Shown here: in pieces, positions 6,922 through 10,043 of the stretch
Position numbering within the stretch: position 1 is the stretch's first letter
Layout of the letters: each line of letters begins with the position of its first letter
Assembly (NCBI GenBank): GCA_001508595.1
Contig: LGHA01000033.1
Location: 1 to 10,043, forward strand
Reading direction: 5' to 3'
Source: Anaerolineaceae bacterium 46_22
GTDB taxonomy: Bacteria; Chloroflexota; Anaerolineae; Anaerolineales; Anaerolineaceae
DNA: 10,043 bases
Notes under the pieces: generated by a model
The model's database searches: none
What the model saw: only the letters and a program-made list of their open reading frames with translations
What the model was told of the DNA's origin: nothing
Made by a program: the position numbers and the translations under genes

Positions 6922-6958
6922 AACAAAAAAGCCCGTGAAAAATAATTTCACAGGCTTT
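6922..6958 (-). terminator. Intrinsic terminator of the PFK gene
   Basis: A 13-position stem with one mismatch pairs 6928-6940 (AAAGCC, GTGAAA) with 6946-6958 (TTTCAC, GGCTTT) around a 5-base loop. On the minus strand the stem ends in TTT and is followed by TTTGTT, so it terminates PFK transcripts 12 bases after the stop. It would separate most PFK mRNA from the Nudix gene that follows. Confidence 0.85.
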
Positions 6959-6969
6959 AATTACACATT

Positions 6970-8139
6970 TTAGGTTAAGAACATGGGTACACCAAGGAAA
7001 TCCATAACTTTGGGTTTGTAATTTTCCTTGTCGTAATAAGCTTCAACATCGACACGCTTTTTGCCGCTCAGCACGATGTCAATCGGGACAGTTGTGTATC
7101 TGCCGCCTTGAAGCGCTGTCAATTTTCCAAATTCTTCACGTTGAACCAATTGCATGGCTAAATTACCAAAAGACATAGCCACCATCCGGTCAAGTGAGTC
7201 AGGTGCACCAGAGCGCATGACATAAGCAAATTTTTGATACATAATATGCTGTTTTGTAATTCTTTTGATTTCATCAGCGACGATTTCTCCAATGCCGCCA
7301 AGCTTTCGATGACCAAAAGCATCCTGCGGACCAGATTCAATGATGTCTCCGCCTTTCATAATCGCGCCTTCTGAAATAGTGACAATCGCATAATTCGAAG
7401 GATTGTTTCGCTTATCTTCGTGAAGGAAGTAAGCAAGCTTTTCCATATCAAAAGGCACCTCGGAGATTATTGCCCGATCCACATAAGATAAATATGCGCT
7501 TAAAAGGCTTGTTTCACCAGAATTACGCCCAAAGAGTTCAAAGACTCCAATACGCTCATGGGATCCTACCGATGTTCGCAATTGGGTGATCAAATCAACA
7601 GATCGGGTTACTGCAGTAGAGAAACCAATACAATAATCCGTGCCAAAAACATCGTTGTCCATCGTCTTTGGAATGCCAACCACAGGAAAGCCTTCTCGAT
7701 TGAGCCGAACAGAATAACTTAGTGTGTCATCGCCTCCAATGGTGACAAGCACCTCAATTCCTAGGTGATCAAGTACCTTTAAAATATGCGCAGAAAAGTC
7801 CATTGTTCCTTTGTCATCAATCTCAACGCCAAGGCTTGAATTTTTCAAAAAATCCGGAACATCCTTAGACCGAACATTCTGGGGATTAGTTCGCGAGGTA
7901 TGCAAAAATGTTCCCCCAGTACGGTCGATACTTCGGACGTCATTTCTGCCTAGTTTTTTTATGTAATAATCATGTGTGGCTGGCTCATCCAAATTATACC
8001 AAAGCAGTCCTCCCCATCCTCTTCGGATACCAATTACTTCATAATCGGCATCAAGTGCATTAAGGACAACTTCCTTAATCGCCGGATTCAAACCAGGTAC
8101 ATCGCCGCCGCCGGTCAAAACACCAATTCTCTTCTTCAT
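6970..8139 (-). CDS. 6-phosphofructokinase, PPi-type active site
   Basis: This enzyme phosphorylates fructose 6-phosphate to the 1,6-bisphosphate in the cytoplasm. It has 389 residues, longer than the roughly 320 of the E. coli ATP enzyme. The phosphoryl-donor loop [10 protein letters not shown] is at 9-18, and IGGDDTL is at 134-140. PKTMDND is at 157-163 with the catalytic Asp161, GRNSG lies at 204-208 and ISEGA at 255-259 (sugar-phosphate binding). Two donor-choice positions, Gly104 and Gly124 in the E. coli ATP enzyme, are Asp138 and Lys158 here, the pair found in pyrophosphate-dependent enzymes. The inferred donor is therefore PPi, which would make the step reversible. GGAGG (8150-8154) lies 10 bases before the ATG. 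It has its own terminator and is probably monocistronic. Family call very sure; donor call fairly sure. Confidence 0.93.
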   Translation of the reverse strand: MKKRIGVLTGGGDVPGLNPAIKEVVLNALDADYEVIGIRRGWGGLLWYNLDEPATHDYYIKKLGRNDVRSIDRTGGTFLHTSRTNPQNVRSKDVPDFLKNSSLGVEIDDKGTMDFSAHILKVLDHLGIEVLVTIGGDDTLSYSVRLNREGFPVVGIPKTMDNDVFGTDYCIGFSTAVTRSVDLITQLRTSVGSHERIGVFELFGRNSGETSLLSAYLSYVDRAIISEVPFDMEKLAYFLHEDKRNNPSNYAIVTISEGAIMKGGDIIESGPQDAFGHRKLGGIGEIVADEIKRITKQHIMYQKFAYVMRSGAPDSLDRMVAMSFGNLAMQLVQREEFGKLTALQGGRYTTVPIDIVLSGKKRVDVEAYYDKENYKPKVMDFLGVPMFLT

Positions 8140-8237
8140 AAATCTCGTTCCTCCATCAATAAAAATTTACTAATTAAAATATAATCTCTTCAAACCAGGT
8201 CGAGATCACTCACAGGTCAAAAACGCAAATCCATCAA

Positions 8238-8246
8238 AGTATAGCA
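8238..8246 (-). promoter_or_regulatory. Candidate extended -10 promoter for the PFK gene
   Basis: On the minus strand TGCTATACT (complement of 8238-8246) is an extended -10 element, TG-N-TATACT. A good -35 is not visible (GTATGA at 17 bp), which extended -10 promoters can tolerate. It would give a leader of about 92 bases. An AT-rich tract (8160-8185) nearer the gene contains TATATT but no matching -35. Confidence 0.35.
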
Positions 8247-8284
8247 TAAATTATCAACCATCATACTCTGTTTACTTTAAATTC

Positions 8285-9526
8285 CTAAGAAGGATCAAAG
8301 GGTAATTTTGGTATCTTGACTGCCCACCATCGAATCCAATTCATACCAATAATAACCAGAATCGGAAGCCAAATGACCATTGTGGAAAGTGACGATGACA
8401 CTGTAATCATCTCAACAGGCAGTGATGCGTACCAGGGGATGGTAACCAAAAGGACAATAAAAATCCAGGTAATAATTCTGCCAAACAAGCCCAGGCGTTC
8501 TGTAAGAAATCTAAATACCAACAATATTGCCGGAAGTAGAAGAAACAAATGTGCTACCGAGCCGCGAATATTCAAAAGTGAAACAACAACCAAAACTGCA
8601 AGAGCGTTCCAAACAAAAATGCGCTCAGATTTTGACCTGAGACGAATAAGCAGGAAAATATAAAATGTACCAAAAATGATATGGAGCAATATCGAAAGAA
8701 AATCTTCAATGCCAGGTAGTAATGAGGCAAGTGTCATCAAAGGCGTTTGAACAAGGTTAAGATTTTCATAATTCTCAACAACGATAATGAGCCAATCCCT
8801 CGGCCAGGTAGGTATTAGTAATAATGACACAATTATTAAAAATGCAAGCCCAGCACCATAAGCAGTAATCAAGGACCATCGCCGCTTAATAATTGCATAA
8901 GTAATAAACAGGATAATTACCAGCCCGGTTATGTAAAAGGAACCTGAAGTCAATGCAAGAATAAAACCTGCAGCATTATCCTGTCCCTGCAAAAACAAAT
9001 AAAGGCTGATCAACAAAAGCAGGATCACAATTGGCGATAGCTGCCCGGTGATGATAGTCGCGATTCCCGGTATCCATAATAAACCTGCAAGCAAAATTAT
9101 TATTTTTGATGTTGTCGTAATCTTCCAATTTGCAATAAGTAGACTCAAATAACCTATTAGAAGAACCCCAATGGTTAAAGTCATGACCCACAACATACGG
9201 CTGATTTGATAAGGGATCAAGCTGAAAGGCAAATAAAAGACCATGTTTAAAAATGGATTTAATTGAACCGTCTCAGCAGGTAATATCGCTAAAAAATCCG
9301 ATCCTACGATAGCCTCTTCAGCTCTTTGAAGAATTTCTGCCTCATCATACGGGTTGATCCCCTCTAAAAGCCATGCCCTGCCGGCAGCCCAGTTTAGTAC
9401 AAAATGATCCTCAAAGGGAATGCGCTGCATCACGAACATGCTTGCAAACGCTGCCGCAGCAAGGCTGGCAAAGATCAAGCTCAAAATCAAATATTGTGAA
9501 ATTTTCGTTTTTTGGTATCTTTTCAT
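8285..9526 (-). CDS. GT87/DUF2029-like polytopic membrane glycosyltransferase
   Basis: GT87 proteins are integral-membrane transferases that use polyprenyl-phosphate-linked sugars (mannose in the characterised actinobacterial cases) to build envelope glycans. This 413-residue protein has about ten or more hydrophobic segments, starting at 11-33. The first extracytoplasmic loop carries FEDHFVLNWAAGRAWLLEGINPYDEAE (about 38-64), matching the family pattern of an acidic residue followed by W-x-A-G-R-A-x-L-x-G-x-N-P-Y-D. LNPF at 89-92 and GQLSPIVILLLL (161-172) also fit. Where many relatives have a Lys-Pro after the helix, this one reads SGSFYITG (194-201). No Shine-Dalgarno sequence is visible, and the probable promoter gives a leader of only about 15 bases. 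Transcribed alone, it diverges from the sigma factor gene. The substrate is unknown. Confidence 0.8.
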   Translation of the reverse strand: MKRYQKTKISQYLILSLIFASLAAAAFASMFVMQRIPFEDHFVLNWAAGRAWLLEGINPYDEAEILQRAEEAIVGSDFLAILPAETVQLNPFLNMVFYLPFSLIPYQISRMLWVMTLTIGVLLIGYLSLLIANWKITTTSKIIILLAGLLWIPGIATIITGQLSPIVILLLLISLYLFLQGQDNAAGFILALTSGSFYITGLVIILFITYAIIKRRWSLITAYGAGLAFLIIVSLLLIPTWPRDWLIIVVENYENLNLVQTPLMTLASLLPGIEDFLSILLHIIFGTFYIFLLIRLRSKSERIFVWNALAVLVVVSLLNIRGSVAHLFLLLPAILLVFRFLTERLGLFGRIITWIFIVLLVTIPWYASLPVEMITVSSSLSTMVIWLPILVIIGMNWIRWWAVKIPKLPFDPS

Positions 9527-9547
9527 AGTTAATTGGAACCCGTGGGA

Positions 9548-9576
9548 ATTTTACCAGCCAGTTTGTAACCGGTCAA
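9548..9576 (-). promoter_or_regulatory. Promoter of the GT87-like gene
   Basis: On the minus strand TTGACC (complement of 9571-9576) and TAAAAT (complement of 9548-9553) are separated by exactly 17 bp. Transcription should begin near 9541, only about 15 bases before the ATG at 9526, which fits the lack of a Shine-Dalgarno sequence. Confidence 0.7.
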
Positions 9577-9595
9577 TTAATGAATTTAACCCATA

Positions 9596-9617
9596 CATAC
9601 AATTGAGATTCTGTATG
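9596..9617. repeat. Short inverted repeat in the divergent gap
   Basis: CATACA (9596-9601) and TGTATG (9612-9617) are 6-bp inverted copies with a 10-base spacer, overlapping a direct CATACATAC. It lies upstream of both promoters, about 20 bp behind the GT87 -35 box. An operator role is possible but unproven; chance is plausible in AT-rich DNA. Confidence 0.25.
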
Positions 9618-9704
9618 AGATGTTTCCAGAAGAAAACGCCTATTTACTAAATTTTTTATTCGACTTTCCTTTTCATTTGAAAGCATTTTCCCCTTGCCAG
9701 GCTG

Positions 9705-9733
9705 TTGATTTTTTCGAAAAAAAATAGTATTCT
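9705..9733 (+). promoter_or_regulatory. Promoter of the sigma factor gene
   Basis: TTGATT (9705-9710) and TATTCT (9728-9733) are separated by exactly 17 bp. This is the best plus-strand match in the gap. It places the start near 9740 and leaves a leader of about 100 bases. Confidence 0.6.
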
Positions 9734-9840
9734 CAAGTCTAACTTTTTAACCTAACTCGATAGAACCATAATCTTTACTTTATGTGGGACTTTTCATTCC
9801 ATTTCTCACAAAATAGAAGAAACCAATGGGTAAATAAGAC

Positions 9841-10043
9841 ATGACGAGTGAAAAATCTAATGGTGGTAAAAACACTTCTCCTCTTGCACGACTAATTCAA
9901 ATAGGTAGAAACAAATCATTTGTAACAATTGACGATATTCTCCGATTTTTTCCAAACGCTGAACAAGACGTTGGTCAACTCGAAAAGGCATTTGCTGCCT
10001 TAATTAGTGCTGGCATTCCATATATTGAAGATGCAGAACTTCT
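9841..10043 (+). CDS. rpoD: Primary sigma factor, N-terminal region 1.1 (3' partial)
   Basis: The 67 visible residues contain a region 1.1 of the sigma-70 family: after a short polar leader come ARLIQIGRNKSFVTIDDIL, FFPNAEQDVGQLEKAFAALI and SAGIPYIEDAEL. Region 1.1 is the acidic N-terminal module of primary sigma factors, which keeps free sigma from binding promoters and occupies the RNA polymerase DNA channel. Its presence points to the housekeeping RpoD rather than an alternative sigma. The ATG at 9841 is the first possible start because TAA occurs in frame at 9835-9837. The ribosome-binding site is poor. The gene runs off the right edge, so regions 1.2-4 cannot be confirmed. A region-1.1-containing paralogue cannot be excluded. 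Confidence 0.82.
   Translation, partial: MTSEKSNGGKNTSPLARLIQIGRNKSFVTIDDILRFFPNAEQDVGQLEKAFAALISAGIPYIEDAEL

Larger units (their letters stand above)
9527..9840. other. 314-bp divergent intergenic region
   Basis: This AT-rich gap between the GT87-like gene and the sigma factor gene holds one good promoter for each, starting about 200 bp apart. A CATACA/TGTATG inverted repeat lies at 9596-9617, and an AT-rich run is at 9640-9735. I see no coding region, RNA gene or terminator here. The sigma factor leader would be about 100 bases. Confidence 0.7.

Noticed and set aside
1..10043. CRISPR array, mobile element, toxin-antitoxin pair or prophage remnant
   Set aside because: I saw no regular direct repeats, terminal inverted repeats, transposase, integrase or small paired toxin genes; gene spacing and style are uniform housekeeping chromosome.

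Overview
The window is about 10 kb of ordinary bacterial chromosome with moderately low GC. It is densely coded, and I see no insertion sequence, phage gene, CRISPR array or integrase. The style of the proteins (an M23 peptidase behind a LysM-like segment, an RsmD with IAPPQY in place of the usual (D/N)PPY, a PPi-type phosphofructokinase, a GT87-like membrane protein and a sigma factor with region 1.1) suggests Chloroflexota, probably an Anaerolineae-like anaerobe. This placement is an inference from protein style, not a search result.

Layout. (1) 1-1002 (+): 3' part of a secreted or envelope M23 metallopeptidase, cut by the left edge. (2) 1010-1172 (-): a complete tRNA-Leu(GAG) unit with a near-consensus promoter, the tRNA and an intrinsic terminator. 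(3) 1198-2907 (+): plsX (acyl-phosphate synthesis for phospholipids) followed 15 bp later by a two-helix membrane protein resembling a degenerate NERD domain. (4) 2921-4221 (-): scpB and an RluB/RsuA-type pseudouridine synthase, coupled by a 1-base TGATG overlap; scpA is not beside them. (5) 4367-6414 (+): a UDP-glucuronate decarboxylase-like epimerase, a GtrA-like flippase (ATGA overlap) and rsmD, a likely operon joining sugar-nucleotide or glycan work to ribosome maturation. (6) 6401-8139 (-): a Nudix hydrolase and, upstream of it, a phosphofructokinase with its own terminator. (7) 8285-9526 (-): a polytopic GT87/DUF2029-like glycosyltransferase. (8) 9841-10043 (+): start of a primary sigma factor (region 1.1), cut by the right edge. 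The last two diverge from a 314-bp intergenic region with one good promoter facing each way.

Functional themes are the cell envelope (M23, PlsX, UXS, GtrA, GT87), RNA and ribosome maturation (RluB-type, RsmD, tRNA-Leu), chromosome segregation (ScpB), energy metabolism (PFK) and transcription (sigma). I found no convincing undescribed multi-gene system. The points most worth a second look are the PPi-type active site of the PFK, the altered catalytic motif of RsmD, the plsX-linked NERD-like protein that lacks nuclease residues, and the inverted repeat that brackets the -10 box of the tRNA-Leu promoter.
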